Shown here: positions 9,701 through 17,566 of the stretch, in pieces
Position numbering within the stretch: the first letter of the stretch is position 1
Layout: each line of letters opens with the position of its first letter
DNA from: Bacillota bacterium
GTDB taxonomy: Bacteria > Bacillota > Clostridia > Oscillospirales > Acutalibacteraceae
Assembly (NCBI GenBank): GCA_023390175.1
Contig: JAEWDK010000024.1
Location: 434,001 to 498,000 of the forward strand
DNA: 64,000 bases
Direction of reading: 5' to 3'
The notes under the pieces: generated by a model
Told to the model about the DNA's origin: nothing
The model's database searches: none
What the model saw: only the letters and a program-made list of their open reading frames with translations
Made by a program: the position numbers and the translations under genes

Positions 9701-10062
9701 AGCATCAGGCCAATCAGCTCGGTGTGCTCCGCGCTTTTACGGTAAAAGCTAAGTTGTTCTTTCACCTGTTCCAGCGCAAGGCTCATGAAGATGCTCCGGC
9801 CGCCGTCGTCAAGCCGCCTGCCCGCCGCACCGCCGTAACGGCGAAATGCCGCGTCGGCTAAGCGGGAAAAGCTGGTGACCTGAACACGCTGAACATCTTT
9901 CGCACCGAGCAGGCGGAGCATGGCGCGCTCGTTTTCAAACGAGGACTGCTCCGGAACAATCAGCATTAACTTTTTTTGTGAAGTCTGTGCCATGCCCTTC
10001 AGCACGGAACGGACAGCTTCGGTTTTTCCGCTTCCGGAGCGGCCCAAAATAAAACGCAGCAT
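6712..10062 (-). CDS. addB: ATP-dependent helicase/deoxyribonuclease subunit B (AddB)
   Basis: Partner of AddA: a helicase-like subunit that scans for Chi plus a second nuclease held by an iron-sulfur cluster. At 1,116 residues it is typical. It shows an N-terminal P-loop GRSGSGKT (residues 7-14), a C-terminal nuclease core LRVIDYKTGH near 918, and four cysteines of the expected 4Fe-4S staple: one in IEKFFLC near 762 and three in CAWCPYSAVC near 1072. All catalytic and cluster residues appear intact. It starts the addB-addA operon and overlaps addA by a few bases. Confidence 0.96.
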   Translation of the reverse strand: MLRFILGRSGSGKTEAVRSVLKGMAQTSQKKLMLIVPEQSSFENERAMLRLLGAKDVQRVQVTSFSRLADAAFRRYGGAAGRRLDDGGRSIFMSLALEQVKEQLSFYRKSAEHTELIGLMLSASAEFKMCGVKPLELGQAVQSMPQGTLRQKMTELSLILSAYDALVAQSYIDPLDDLTRLKNILQEHDFFAGYTVALDSFQSFTVQEYDIINLILAQSDDLYAALCTDQLNDPECGMGLFSLVRRTAKSLMRMAKQNNVKIAAPELLQSGRRFANPALAAIESGVYRFGRSMASCKNNDVVIYEAKNGYDEAAFVASTIRNLVIEEQYRYSDFAVIARSPDQYRGILDTALERRQVPYFMDKPQAVDAEPLMRLVLSAFQIVQSGFSSDAVFSYLKTGLAGLNTEEISQLENYAFIWNISGKKWKEEWTEHPQGFTEKMTDHDVQKLKEINAGRAVVTVPLIRFADKLKDTDGEGMAAAVYGLLQEIKAPEHLKALAQHLSDCGEPGLADRQLRLWDLLMDILDQTALVLHGCPVTYTRYAELLHLVILANNMASIPQGLDEVTVGAADRIRTNAPKVVFLIGTVQGGFPLAPGNNCVFSDGERRELIQLGLPLNDTMEGVAVQERFLAYSAMSAASQKLYISYPVSGAAGEPSSPSSIPGEACSVLKNITVINELMLPQTYFANSKESAFELMAQQWNHNTTLSATLKDLFRERGEEYRLQAIDRAAQKRVAAFADTGRARALFGAAMHVSATQIEKFFLCRFQYFCRYGLNAKERRAAELDALEYGSLMHFLLEKLFRNIGHEKILAMKPDELKQEIIRLLNVYVETKLGGMQNKTPRFAYLFSRLADSAQVIALHIAEELSQSEFKPVDFELAIGSGGIPPLKIPLPDGGEVEIDGKIDRVDLMTRDRVSYLRVIDYKTGHKEFRLSDVIYGVNMQMLIYLAALSENGDDRYGDVKPSGVLYMPANRPVISASRGTEQKKLDEEAAKKLRMDGLVLDDAEVITAMEHSAQGKYIPVALKDGAPAKRDHVVSEQELTGVMRHIKGLVGGMARELHGGDVAALPLSGDYDACAWCPYSAVCGHERDDPTREMQKWDREEVIKELTDENGGGYSE

Positions 10063-10092
10063 CGTATGCCCCCAATCGGTAGATTACTACTG

Positions 10093-10101
10093 ATTATAGC
10101 A
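10093..10101 (-). promoter_or_regulatory. Extended -10 promoter element for addBA
   Basis: Minus strand TGCTATAAT, an extended -10 with a perfect hexamer, 31 bases before the addB ATG. No good -35 hexamer is present at 16-18 bases, which is usual for extended -10 promoters. Confidence 0.5.
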
Positions 10102-10171
10102 TAGATGCTGCGAAGAAAGAAGTACCGCGCCCAAGATGGGACAAAAATGGTACCACGGATGTCAAAACATC

Positions 10172-10774
10172 CTAATGTTTCTCAAAATAAGCTTTTAGTT
10201 TTTCATACCACTCCAATGTAATGAACTTGACTTCAAATCCGCCTTTTCCCTCGACAATGTGAAGCTGGTTTGCGTTCAGAACATCGCTGAGTTCCTTCGG
10301 TTCCTCCGCGGCCGGCAGGCACATGGGGGGGAAAATTACGCACCACCAGTTGTGGCCCTCCGCTTTTCCGATTGTAACCCGAAGCGCGTCGTAGCTGCCC
10401 GCGGGCAGTGTGACGGTGCTGTACTGCCGCGTGGTAAAATACATGTTCGTCAGCTCCACATTCACCGGATAATTATAGCCCTGCTTTTTAATTTCATCCG
10501 CCGCGGCAGCAGTAAGTTCGGGAATGCGGGATTTTACTGCAGCTTCCGCATCGTTTTTATTTGCGATCCGGTCAAGCATCCCCGCGCTTTCCGTCAAAAT
10601 CCGGTCGCGCACCTTTAATTTCAGCGCCTGATCCCCGTCGGAATCCGAATTGGCCAGCACATGCAGGCGCAGCACCCGGCCGGAAATATCCTCGCAGCCG
10701 GCTGCGAAACCGGCAAAAGAAAACAGCACCGTTAAAATCAGTGCCAGACAGAACGATTTTTCGAGTAATTTCAT
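10172..10774 (-). CDS. spoIIR: Stage II sporulation protein R (SpoIIR)
   Basis: SpoIIR is made in the forespore, exported to the intermembrane space, and triggers SpoIIGA to process pro-sigma-E in the mother cell. The 200-residue protein starts with a signal peptide (residues 1-26), then RLHVLANSDSDGDQALKLKVRD, and has the family block YDALRVTIGKAEGHNWWCVIFPPMC. An AAGGGG site sits before the ATG. It stands alone, upstream of addB on the same strand. The forespore sigma-F promoter expected for it could not be identified with confidence. Its presence argues that the organism forms endospores. Confidence 0.95.
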   Translation of the reverse strand: MKLLEKSFCLALILTVLFSFAGFAAGCEDISGRVLRLHVLANSDSDGDQALKLKVRDRILTESAGMLDRIANKNDAEAAVKSRIPELTAAAADEIKKQGYNYPVNVELTNMYFTTRQYSTVTLPAGSYDALRVTIGKAEGHNWWCVIFPPMCLPAAEEPKELSDVLNANQLHIVEGKGGFEVKFITLEWYEKLKAYFEKH

Positions 10775-10837
10775 AAGTAAATCCCCTTTGCTTTATGTTG
10801 CAAAAGGATTATTGGCACGAAAAAATATATTTATTCG

Positions 10838-10866
10838 TTGAATTGTAACATTTTGTGGTATATAAT
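10838..10866 (+). promoter_or_regulatory. Predicted sigma-A promoter for the VanZ-like gene
   Basis: TTGAAT (10838-10843), 17-base spacer, perfect TATAAT (10861-10866). Start of transcription would fall about 25 bases before the ATG at 10898. Confidence 0.7.
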
Positions 10867-10897
10867 CAGAGCAAAACTGAACTAAAGAAGGATTGTT

Positions 10898-11512
10898 ATG
10901 ACCAAAGTCATCAAAAATATTTCGTTTCCATCGCTGCCCAATGTTCCTTTCCTGCCGGAAATCGCAGCCGGGCTGGTTTTGTACCTGATTTGCCTGCTGC
11001 TGTTTTTCAGGCATAAAAAGATTTCTCAAAAAATTTTTCTTGCAGTCTTATTCGTCTACCTTGCCGTGGTCGCGTCGCTTACGATTGCCGTTACACCGCC
11101 GAGCATGTGGCATATCAGTGCGAAATCAACTGCTCTTGCGGTGAAAAGTATCCACTGGGTTCCGTTTGAATCAGCCGGAAACATGCTGCATAACTCCATT
11201 GCCGCGAACAACTATAAGGAGTTCCTGCGGATTGTCGGCGGCAATTTTATTATGCTGATACCGTTGGGAATCCTCGTTCCGCTGATTAATCCCCGCTTTC
11301 GGCTGGGGCGGATGATTGCGGTGGCGATTCTTGTTCCGGTCGGAATTGAAGGGCTTCAGCTGCTGAACAATATTTTAATGGGTGCGGTCATTCGCAGTGT
11401 GGAAATGGAGGACGTTGTTTTAAACGCAGCCGGGTGCATCATCGGTTATCTGATCTTTGCCGGTCTGCAAAGGCTGTTCAAGCCGAAACGCAAGGGGCAT
11501 CATTATTCATGA
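10898..11512 (+). CDS. VanZ-like family membrane protein
   Basis: Integral membrane protein of 204 residues with about five hydrophobic segments. The family signature is present: NFIMLIPLGILVPLI, then EGLQLL and EMEDVVLNAAGCIIGYL near the C-terminus. VanZ of Enterococcus gives low-level teicoplanin resistance, but most chromosomal relatives have no known role, so resistance should not be assumed. It has its own promoter and is followed after 31 bases by the small CMD-like gene, probably on the same transcript. Confidence 0.85.
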   Translation: MTKVIKNISFPSLPNVPFLPEIAAGLVLYLICLLLFFRHKKISQKIFLAVLFVYLAVVASLTIAVTPPSMWHISAKSTALAVKSIHWVPFESAGNMLHNSIAANNYKEFLRIVGGNFIMLIPLGILVPLINPRFRLGRMIAVAILVPVGIEGLQLLNNILMGAVIRSVEMEDVVLNAAGCIIGYLIFAGLQRLFKPKRKGHHYS

Positions 11513-11543
11513 CAGCATCTATTTAAATAAGAAGGTATTTATT

Positions 11544-11927
11544 ATGGCTGAAAATAAGAACATACTGGATTACTATAAAAACGAATTGAACTGGAACCCG
11601 CCTTTTGCGGAACTGCTTTCAAAATATTCCCCAAAAGGCTTAGAGGGATATTTAACAATACGTCAATCGGTTCAAAACGGAGCATTGCCAAAAAAGACGA
11701 GCGAATTAGTTTTTACGATTTTAGACAGTATTGATAACGAAGTAAGCGGAGCCAAGGCGCATGCAGTGGCGGCAATCGAAGCCGGGCTGACCATGGAGGA
11801 ACTGGCGGAGGCATTTGTAATTGTTACACTGGTAAAAGGAATTAATGTGCTGTGTAAAGCAGGCACGGAGGCGATGAGCGCAGCTGAACAAAGGTATTTG
11901 GAAATAACCGCGGAACAGGATTGCTAG
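11544..11927 (+). CDS. Carboxymuconolactone decarboxylase-like small protein
   Basis: A 127-residue, mostly helical protein resembling the CMD/AhpD fold: DYYKNELNWNPPF at the start and GAKAHAVAAIEAGLTMEELAEAFVIVTLVKGINVL in the core. The CxxC thiol pair of AhpD peroxidases is absent, so peroxidase activity is unlikely. The ATG at 11544 is preceded by AAGAAGG; an earlier in-frame start overlaps the VanZ-like gene and has no ribosome site. Function unknown. Confidence 0.75.
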   Translation: MAENKNILDYYKNELNWNPPFAELLSKYSPKGLEGYLTIRQSVQNGALPKKTSELVFTILDSIDNEVSGAKAHAVAAIEAGLTMEELAEAFVIVTLVKGINVLCKAGTEAMSAAEQRYLEITAEQDC

Positions 11928-11967
11928 CATAAAGAAGCCCCGGCTTAAGCCGGGGCTTCTTTATGCT
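11926..11967. terminator. Bidirectional terminator between the CMD-like gene and ispE
   Basis: A perfect 42-base palindrome centred at 11946/11947 with a GC core and AAAGAAG/CTTCTTT ends, touching the stop codons of both converging genes. It works as an intrinsic terminator in both directions. Confidence 0.9.
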
Positions 11968-12816
11968 TTATATCTGATGGACAGGCTCACAAAGGAATAC
12001 TTTATAATACTCTTTTTTTAAGGACGCTTTACAGGCGGCGGCCGCCGCCGCGTCATCAAAGATACCGTAAACGGCGGAACCGCTGCCGGTCATGCACGCG
12101 CCGAGCGCACCCATTGATTTCATAAGCTGCTTAATGCGGGTAACATCCTCCAGGTGCAGCACCTGTTCAAAGTCATTGCCCAAACTTTCCGCCACCGCAC
12201 GGATATCGCCTGCGTGAACGGCGCGGAGCATGGCATCCGAAAACGTGTCCGTCACTTTGGAGGAATCAACAAGCGCAAAGGCCTTTTTGGTGTTTATGCC
12301 GACCGGCGGCTTACAGATAACCACATAACAGTGCGGCAGCGGGGGCAGCACGGTCAGCCGCTCCCCAATACCCTCAGCCAGTGCAGTTCCCCCAAGAATA
12401 CAAAACGGCACATCCGCACCTGCTTTGACCCCAATTTCACAAAGCGTCTCCAGGGAATAGCCTGTGCCGTACATTCCGTTCAACGCGTGAAGCACGGCGG
12501 CGGCATCCGCACTGCCGCCGCCCAGCCCGGCCCGTGACGGAATGTTTTTTTGAATTTCAATGGTGATGCGCGGTTCTGTTCCCGAAAACGCAAAAAAAGC
12601 AGCGGCCGCCTTATAAGCGGTGTTGCTTTCATTGCAGGGAACGCCGACGCGGCCGCAGCGGATATGGATTCCCGGTTCGCCTTCAGTAAGCGTCAGGCGG
12701 TCGCAGAGCGAAACCGACTGCATTACCATACGCATAAGGTGGTAGCCATCCTCGCGCTTTCCGGTGATATCAAGCGTTAAATTAATTTTTGCATAAGCGT
12801 TGATAAAGGTGGACAT
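11968..12816 (-). CDS. ispE: 4-diphosphocytidyl-2-C-methyl-D-erythritol kinase
   Basis: Phosphorylates CDP-methylerythritol in the non-mevalonate isoprenoid pathway. The GHMP-kinase layout is clear over 282 residues: AYAKINLTLDITGKREDGYH at the N-terminus, the ATP-binding PSRAGLGGGSADAAA loop near residue 95, and the C-terminal MTGSGSAVYGIF motif. It is the last gene of lrp-aminotransferase-ispE; the 27-base gap to the aminotransferase supports co-transcription. It shows isoprenoids are made by the MEP route here. Confidence 0.96.
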   Translation of the reverse strand: MSTFINAYAKINLTLDITGKREDGYHLMRMVMQSVSLCDRLTLTEGEPGIHIRCGRVGVPCNESNTAYKAAAAFFAFSGTEPRITIEIQKNIPSRAGLGGGSADAAAVLHALNGMYGTGYSLETLCEIGVKAGADVPFCILGGTALAEGIGERLTVLPPLPHCYVVICKPPVGINTKKAFALVDSSKVTDTFSDAMLRAVHAGDIRAVAESLGNDFEQVLHLEDVTRIKQLMKSMGALGACMTGSGSAVYGIFDDAAAAAACKASLKKEYYKVFLCEPVHQI

Positions 12817-12843
12817 TCTGTGCTCCCCTTATAATGTATAAAA

Positions 12844-14013
12844 CTACAGAGTTTTAATAAAATGTTCAATGCGCGACAGCGCTTCGGTAATATGTTTGAT
12901 GGAGTAGGAGTAGGAAACGCGCAAATACCCTTCGCCGCAGTCGCCAAACGCATTGCCCGGCACCACCGCGACATGCTCGGCGTAAAGAAGCTTTTGGCAG
13001 AATTCTTCGGAAGTAAGACCGGTACTTTTGATGCATGGGAACACGTAAAACGCGCCCTCCGGCTCAAAGCAGGTAAGCCCCAGGGAATTAAAGCCGTCCA
13101 CAATCAGGCGGCGACGCATATCGTACTGTTCGCGCATATAATCAATGTCGCTGTCCCCGTTTTTCATTGCCTCAATCGCAGCATACTGCGCCATGGTCGG
13201 CGCACTCATAATTCCGTACTGATGCAGCTTTGTCATTTGGCTGATAATTTCGTTCGGCCCAACAGCATAGCCCAAACGCCACCCGGTCATGGCAAACGCC
13301 TTGGAAAAGCCGTTTACAACGATGGTACGTTCCTTCATTCCTTCGATTGCGGCAATGGATACATGGCGGGTATCCCCGTAAGTCAATTCGCTGTAAATTT
13401 CATCCGAAAGCACCATGAGGTTGTTTTCGCGCACCACTTCCGCAATTTCCTTCAAATGCTCGCGGCGCATCACCGCGCCGGTCGGATTGTTTGGAAAAGG
13501 AAGAATTAAAAGCTTTGTTTTCGGCGTGATTTTTTCACGCAGGTCACGGGCGGTAAGGCGGAAATTATCCTCCTGCTTTGTTTCGATTGTAACTGCAACC
13601 CCTTCCGCCATTTCTGTCAGCGGCTTGTAGCAAACGAAGCTCGGCTCAGGAATCAATACCTCATCACCGGGATTTACAAGGCAGCGAATGCATAAATCGA
13701 TTGCTTCGCTGCCGCCGACGGTAACAATCACGTCAGTTTTCGGCTCATATTCGATATGGTAGCGGCGCTTCAGCCAGCGGCATATTTCCTCCCGCAGTTC
13801 AACAAAGCCGCGGTTTGGGGAATACCATGTTTTACCGTCTTCAAGGGATTTGATTCCCTCCTGCCTTACATGCCAGGGTGTGGAAAAATCCGGTTCGCCG
13901 ATCGACAGGGAAATCACATGCTCCATTTCATTCGCAATGTCGAAGAAGCGGCGGATGCCGGACGGCTTTATTTGCTTAACTTCATCATTGAGCATGAGTT
14001 CATAGTCAATCAC
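12844..14013 (-). CDS. PLP-dependent class I/II aminotransferase
   Basis: Fold-type I aminotransferase of 389 residues, closest in look to the aspartate/aromatic (PatA/AspC-like) group. Visible: SLSIGEPDFSTP at the N-terminus, FPNNPTGAVM, the DEIYSEL turn, and the PLP lysine in NGFSKAFAMTGWRLGY. The substrate cannot be fixed from sequence. The start is a GTG at 14013, eight bases after GAAGGAG, overlapping the upstream Lrp gene by eight bases, so the regulator and enzyme are probably made together and the enzyme may be part of an amino-acid response. Confidence 0.88.
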   Translation of the reverse strand: MIDYELMLNDEVKQIKPSGIRRFFDIANEMEHVISLSIGEPDFSTPWHVRQEGIKSLEDGKTWYSPNRGFVELREEICRWLKRRYHIEYEPKTDVIVTVGGSEAIDLCIRCLVNPGDEVLIPEPSFVCYKPLTEMAEGVAVTIETKQEDNFRLTARDLREKITPKTKLLILPFPNNPTGAVMRREHLKEIAEVVRENNLMVLSDEIYSELTYGDTRHVSIAAIEGMKERTIVVNGFSKAFAMTGWRLGYAVGPNEIISQMTKLHQYGIMSAPTMAQYAAIEAMKNGDSDIDYMREQYDMRRRLIVDGFNSLGLTCFEPEGAFYVFPCIKSTGLTSEEFCQKLLYAEHVAVVPGNAFGDCGEGYLRVSYSYSIKHITEALSRIEHFIKTL

Positions 14014-14491
14014 AGAGCACACTCCTTCTTTCATCCCGCTCCTCGTCCTGGTTGAGGATGACCCCGCCGTCTTTGTAGCGGGTTAAAATAAAGTGCGTTG
14101 CGGTGGAAAGGACGGAGTCCAGCGTGGAAAGGCGGCGCATAACAAACATGGCAATTTCCTGCATGCTGCGGCCATGCACCTTGACAGCCAGATCATAGCC
14201 GCCCGACATCAGGTACACGCTTTCAACCTCTTCAAACTGCATAATACGGCCTGCAATTTCATCAAAGCCGCGGTCGCGCTTCGGTGAAACGCGCAGCTCG
14301 ATTAAAGCGCTCGCCTTGTTTTCGTCCACTTTTTCCCAATTAACCAGTGCCTTATAGCCGCGGATAACCCCTGCTTTTTCATAAGCGGCGATCTCTTCGG
14401 CAACCTCATTTTCCGTCTTGTTCAGCATTGCCGCCAACTGTGCGGTAGAAAGACGCGCGTTTTCATCCAAAAGGGTTAATAAACGATCCAT
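14006..14491 (-). CDS. Lrp/AsnC-family transcriptional regulator
   Basis: 161 residues: N-terminal winged HTH (LLTLLDENARLSTAQLAAML) and a C-terminal ligand-binding RAM domain (SALIELRVSPKRDRGFDEIA, VYLMSGGYDLAVKVHG). Such proteins sense amino acids and control amino-acid metabolism genes. It is translationally coupled to an aminotransferase, a common pairing that points to local control. An AGGAGGAG ribosome site precedes the ATG. Effector and targets unknown. Confidence 0.92.
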   Translation of the reverse strand: MDRLLTLLDENARLSTAQLAAMLNKTENEVAEEIAAYEKAGVIRGYKALVNWEKVDENKASALIELRVSPKRDRGFDEIAGRIMQFEEVESVYLMSGGYDLAVKVHGRSMQEIAMFVMRRLSTLDSVLSTATHFILTRYKDGGVILNQDEERDERRSVLCD

Positions 14492-14564
14492 AACAATTCG
14501 CTCCTCCTATAATTTGCTTCTATTCAGTTATGCCCCTCCCATCGCTTTCCGGCAGGAGGAGCAA

Positions 14565-15377
14565 TCACTCGATCGGTAAAAATTTCGGTTCGTGCTTAAT
14601 ATAGATGTTGAAGTGGGTGAACCCGGCCTGCCGCAAAAGGGAAAGCCCCTGCTCGACCCCGCCGCCCACATCCGCCCAGCGGTGCGCGTCCGAACCGACG
14701 GTAACCAGCTTGCCGCCAAGCTCGTAATAGCGCCGGAGCACGGACAGGTCGGGCATGGTTATGCCCAGTTTTTGGCGCAGTCCGGAGGTGTTCACCTCAA
14801 GCGCCTTGTGTTTTTCAATCAGCAGCTTCAGGACCTGGTCAATTTTATCATGATACAGATTATCGTTAATGGTTAATCCCCGTTCGCCCACAATGTACCT
14901 CCACGGGTAAGTCAGGTGAGAAAGGGAGTCAAACATGCCCCAGGAAATCATTTCAAGCATTTCATCAAAATAACGGTTCAGGGCATCGTACACTTCCACT
15001 TTGGAATAATCCAGCTCAAAAAAGTCCGCCAAACCCTTTACGTTATGGACGGAGGCAAGGGCAAAATCAAAATCGCAGTTGTCCAGTATATCCTGTGCGG
15101 CAGCTTTATCCTGCATGGGCTGTCCGATTTCAACCCCGGCATATACATGAAGGCGGTCACGAAAAACAGCCGAAGCTTTGCGCGCTTCAAAATAAGACTG
15201 ACGAACGCTTCTGTCATAAGCTTCCGAAACATAAGCGTTGCATTCACAGTGATCCGTCATGGTCAGCGCATAAAGTCCCAAGCGGGCCGCGCTTTCGCAC
15301 ATCATCATTGTCGGATCATTGCCGTCGCGGGAACAGTCGGAATGAACGTGGCTGTCCGATATATATCGATACTTCAT
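14565..15377 (-). CDS. Histidinol-phosphatase-type PHP hydrolase (HisJ-like)
   Basis: PHP-superfamily metal-dependent phosphoesterase, 270 residues, normal for HisJ. Metal ligands are visible as DSHVHSDCS (residues 8-16), MTDHCE near 41, GVEIGQ near 81, LASVHN, and the C-terminal GSDAHR. HisJ removes phosphate from histidinol phosphate in histidine synthesis; no other his gene is nearby, so the substrate is inferred from the family. AGGAGG precedes the ATG. Confidence 0.85.
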   Translation of the reverse strand: MKYRYISDSHVHSDCSRDGNDPTMMMCESAARLGLYALTMTDHCECNAYVSEAYDRSVRQSYFEARKASAVFRDRLHVYAGVEIGQPMQDKAAAQDILDNCDFDFALASVHNVKGLADFFELDYSKVEVYDALNRYFDEMLEMISWGMFDSLSHLTYPWRYIVGERGLTINDNLYHDKIDQVLKLLIEKHKALEVNTSGLRQKLGITMPDLSVLRRYYELGGKLVTVGSDAHRWADVGGGVEQGLSLLRQAGFTHFNIYIKHEPKFLPIE

Positions 15378-15445
15378 TGTTTTCCTCCTGTAATCAGAAG
15401 TCTTGCCGATAAAAGGTATTTATATTTTCTTTATCTTCTTATTTT

Positions 15446-15485
15446 GTATAAATATATAGTAACATAAAACGATATATATTTATAC
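15446..15485. repeat. 13-bp perfect AT-rich inverted repeat between hisJ and the ACT gene
   Basis: Arms GTATAAATATATA (15446-15458) and its exact complement (15473-15485) flank a 14-base spacer in the divergent intergenic region. It may be an operator for hisJ, or just part of an AT-rich promoter region. Confidence 0.45.
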
Positions 15486-15543
15486 GTCATTAATAAATAT
15501 TTCGCCAAAAAAAAGAACAAATATTTTGAACAGTTTGACCACC

Positions 15544-15600
15544 GCCCCAAGCCAGCAGGCTCGGGGCACTATTGACAAGATTTCAATTCTCGTCCATAAT
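15544..15600 (+). promoter_or_regulatory. GC-rich hairpin and sigma-A promoter of the ACT-UPF0210 operon
   Basis: A near-perfect stem (15544-15553 with 15558-15567, one mismatch, 4-base loop) lies four bases before a strong promoter: perfect -35 TTGACA (15572-15577), 17-base spacer, -10 CATAAT (15595-15600). The dyad sits upstream of the -35, a position fitting an activator or repressor site rather than a terminator, as no T-run follows. Confidence 0.65.
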
Positions 15601-15639
15601 GACAATAAGTTTCATAATATACATTTTGGAGGTAATTTT

Positions 15640-15909
15640 ATGCGTGCTGTAATTACTGTAATCGGCAAAGATATGGTTGGGATTCTTGCCCGCGTTTCCA
15701 CAATTTGTGCGGAAAACGGAGTGAATGTCGTCGAGGTGACACAGTCCATTCTGCAAGATTTATTTGCGATGATTATGATGGTGGACATTTCAAAATCCAC
15801 AGTTCCTTTTAACGAACTTTCGGACAAACTGACGGCAATCGGCAGCGACATGAATTTGACGGTACACGTGATGCATGAGGACATTTTCAATTCCATGCAC
15901 CGTATATAA
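15640..15909 (+). CDS. ACT domain protein (UPF0237 type)
   Basis: Single ACT domain of 89 residues: AVITVIGKDMVGILARVSTICAENG, then VTQSILQDLFAMIMMVD. ACT domains bind small ligands, usually amino acids, and control a partner enzyme. An ideal GGAGG site precedes the ATG at 15640. It is followed after 60 bases by the UPF0210 gene, a pairing found widely in bacteria and archaea, so it may be the regulatory subunit of that protein. Confidence 0.9.
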   Translation: MRAVITVIGKDMVGILARVSTICAENGVNVVEVTQSILQDLFAMIMMVDISKSTVPFNELSDKLTAIGSDMNLTVHVMHEDIFNSMHRI

Positions 15910-15969
15910 AACGGTTTGCTTTCAAAAGAATTTTAAGTATATTTCAGCTGGAAAGGTTTGATAATAGAG

Positions 15970-17328
15970 ATGGTAGATACTCACGATATACTGGAAACCA
16001 TTAATATGATAGATAACGAAAATCTGGATGTGCGGACAATCACAATGGGAATCTCACTGCTCGACTGCATCGATTCAGACATCGACAGGGCCTGTGACAA
16101 AATTTATGATAAAATTTGCCGCTACGCCGGCAATTTGGTGAAAACCGGTGAAAATATCAGCAAGGAATACGGAATTCCGATTATTCACAAGCGGATTGCC
16201 GTAACGCCGATTGCCATGATTGCGGCGGCCTGCCCCGGCAAAAGCCCGGTGCATTTTGCCAAGGCGCTTGACCGTGCGGCCAAAGCAGTCGGAGTCAACT
16301 TTATCGGCGGATATTCCGCCCTTGTGCACAAGGGCTTTGGGCCCGGCGACTACGCGTTGATTTCAAGCATTCCGGAGGCGCTGAGCCAAACCGAGCTGGT
16401 GTGCTCCTCCGTTAACATCGGCACAACAAAAGCGGGCATAAACATGGACGCTGTGGCAAAGATGGGCGCCATTGTGCGCCAGCTTGCCGAAGCGACCGCC
16501 GACCGCGACTGCATCGGTGCGGCAAAGCTGGTTGTGTTCTGCAACGCGCCGGAGGATAACCCGTTTATGGCGGGCGCGTTCCACGGAGCGGGCGAACCGG
16601 ACTGTGTAATCAATGTGGGCGTGTCCGGCCCGGGCGTTGTTCGCGCGGCACTTGCAAAAGCAGGTGACTGCGACATTACCGGTGTTGCCGACATTGTTAA
16701 GAAAACAGCATTTAAAATTACACGCATGGGCCAGTTGGTTGCGCAGGAAGCTTCGCGGCGTCTTTTTGTGCCGTTCGGCATTGTTGATCTTTCACTTGCC
16801 CCCACACCCGCCGTCGGTGATTCGGTAGCGCATATATTGGAAGAAATGGGCCTTGAAAGCTGCGGAGCGCACGGTACGACCGCCGCGCTGGCACTGCTGA
16901 ACGACGCCGTGAAAAAGGGCGGCATTATGGCTTCTTCCCATGTCGGCGGACTTTCGGGCGCATTTATCCCGGTTACAGAGGACGCGGGTATGATTGACGC
17001 GGCAAGATGCGGCGCGCTGAGCATTACAAAGCTGGAAGCGATGACGGCGGTTTGTTCGGTTGGCCTTGACATGATTGCAATACCGGGCGACACGCCGGCT
17101 GAAATTATTTCGGCAATTATTGCGGATGAGGCCGCAATCGGCATGGTGAATTCCAAAACAACCGCGGTGCGGCTGATTCCCGCAATCGGCAAAAAAGCAG
17201 GCGAAGAGCTGAACTTCGGCGGGCTGTTGGGCGGCGGCCCTGTTATGGAAGTAAACCGGTATTCCCCGTTGAAATTTATTCAGCGCGGCGGAAGGATTCC
17301 GGCGCCGATGCAGAGTTTAAAGAATTAA
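15970..17328 (+). CDS. UPF0210/DUF711 (PFL-like) protein of unknown function
   Basis: 452 residues, full length for the family. Family blocks are easily seen: DVRTITMGISLLDCID near the N-terminus, KRIAVTPIAM, GYSALVHKGF, CGAHGTTAALALLNDAVKKGG, and GLDMIAIPGDTP. A structural resemblance to glycyl-radical enzymes of the pyruvate formate-lyase group has been noted for the family, but I see no C-terminal glycyl-radical motif and no activase nearby. The ATG at 15970 fits the family start; a TTG at 15958 lacks a spaced ribosome site. Expressed with the ACT protein before it. Confidence 0.88.
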   Translation: MVDTHDILETINMIDNENLDVRTITMGISLLDCIDSDIDRACDKIYDKICRYAGNLVKTGENISKEYGIPIIHKRIAVTPIAMIAAACPGKSPVHFAKALDRAAKAVGVNFIGGYSALVHKGFGPGDYALISSIPEALSQTELVCSSVNIGTTKAGINMDAVAKMGAIVRQLAEATADRDCIGAAKLVVFCNAPEDNPFMAGAFHGAGEPDCVINVGVSGPGVVRAALAKAGDCDITGVADIVKKTAFKITRMGQLVAQEASRRLFVPFGIVDLSLAPTPAVGDSVAHILEEMGLESCGAHGTTAALALLNDAVKKGGIMASSHVGGLSGAFIPVTEDAGMIDAARCGALSITKLEAMTAVCSVGLDMIAIPGDTPAEIISAIIADEAAIGMVNSKTTAVRLIPAIGKKAGEELNFGGLLGGGPVMEVNRYSPLKFIQRGGRIPAPMQSLKN

Positions 17329-17478
17329 CTTAACTTTTTGACAAATGCAGCACAATGTGGATTTATTGGGAAAATATGTAATATAAAGAAATTTCAAAAT
17401 TGGTACTTTTTTACTCTTGTTTAATTATAATTGCTAAAAATGTGATTGGTTTTTTGATTTCATTGCATAAATTTCATC

Positions 17479-17507
17479 TTGTAAAACCAAAATTCCAGGG
17501 CTATAAT
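17479..17507 (+). promoter_or_regulatory. Predicted promoter of the V-type ATPase operon
   Basis: TTGTAA (17479-17484), 17-base spacer, perfect TATAAT (17502-17507), 60 bases before the first gene. The 238-base gap before the operon otherwise shows only AT-rich sequence and no clear terminator for the preceding gene. Confidence 0.6.
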
Positions 17508-17566
17508 ATGTTATCGCCACGTACATTTTTAATTTAGTTTTACCATGATAAGGAGGTGCGGTCAAA

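Noticed and set aside
10138..10185. Plus-strand TGGTACCACGGATGT resembling a T-box antiterminator
   Set aside because: Both neighbouring genes run on the minus strand, no specifier stem fits in the space, and the conserved GGGTGG part is lost.
16350..17192. Minus-strand 280-codon frame
   Set aside because: Shadow of the UPF0210 gene; Ala/Ser-rich with no domain.
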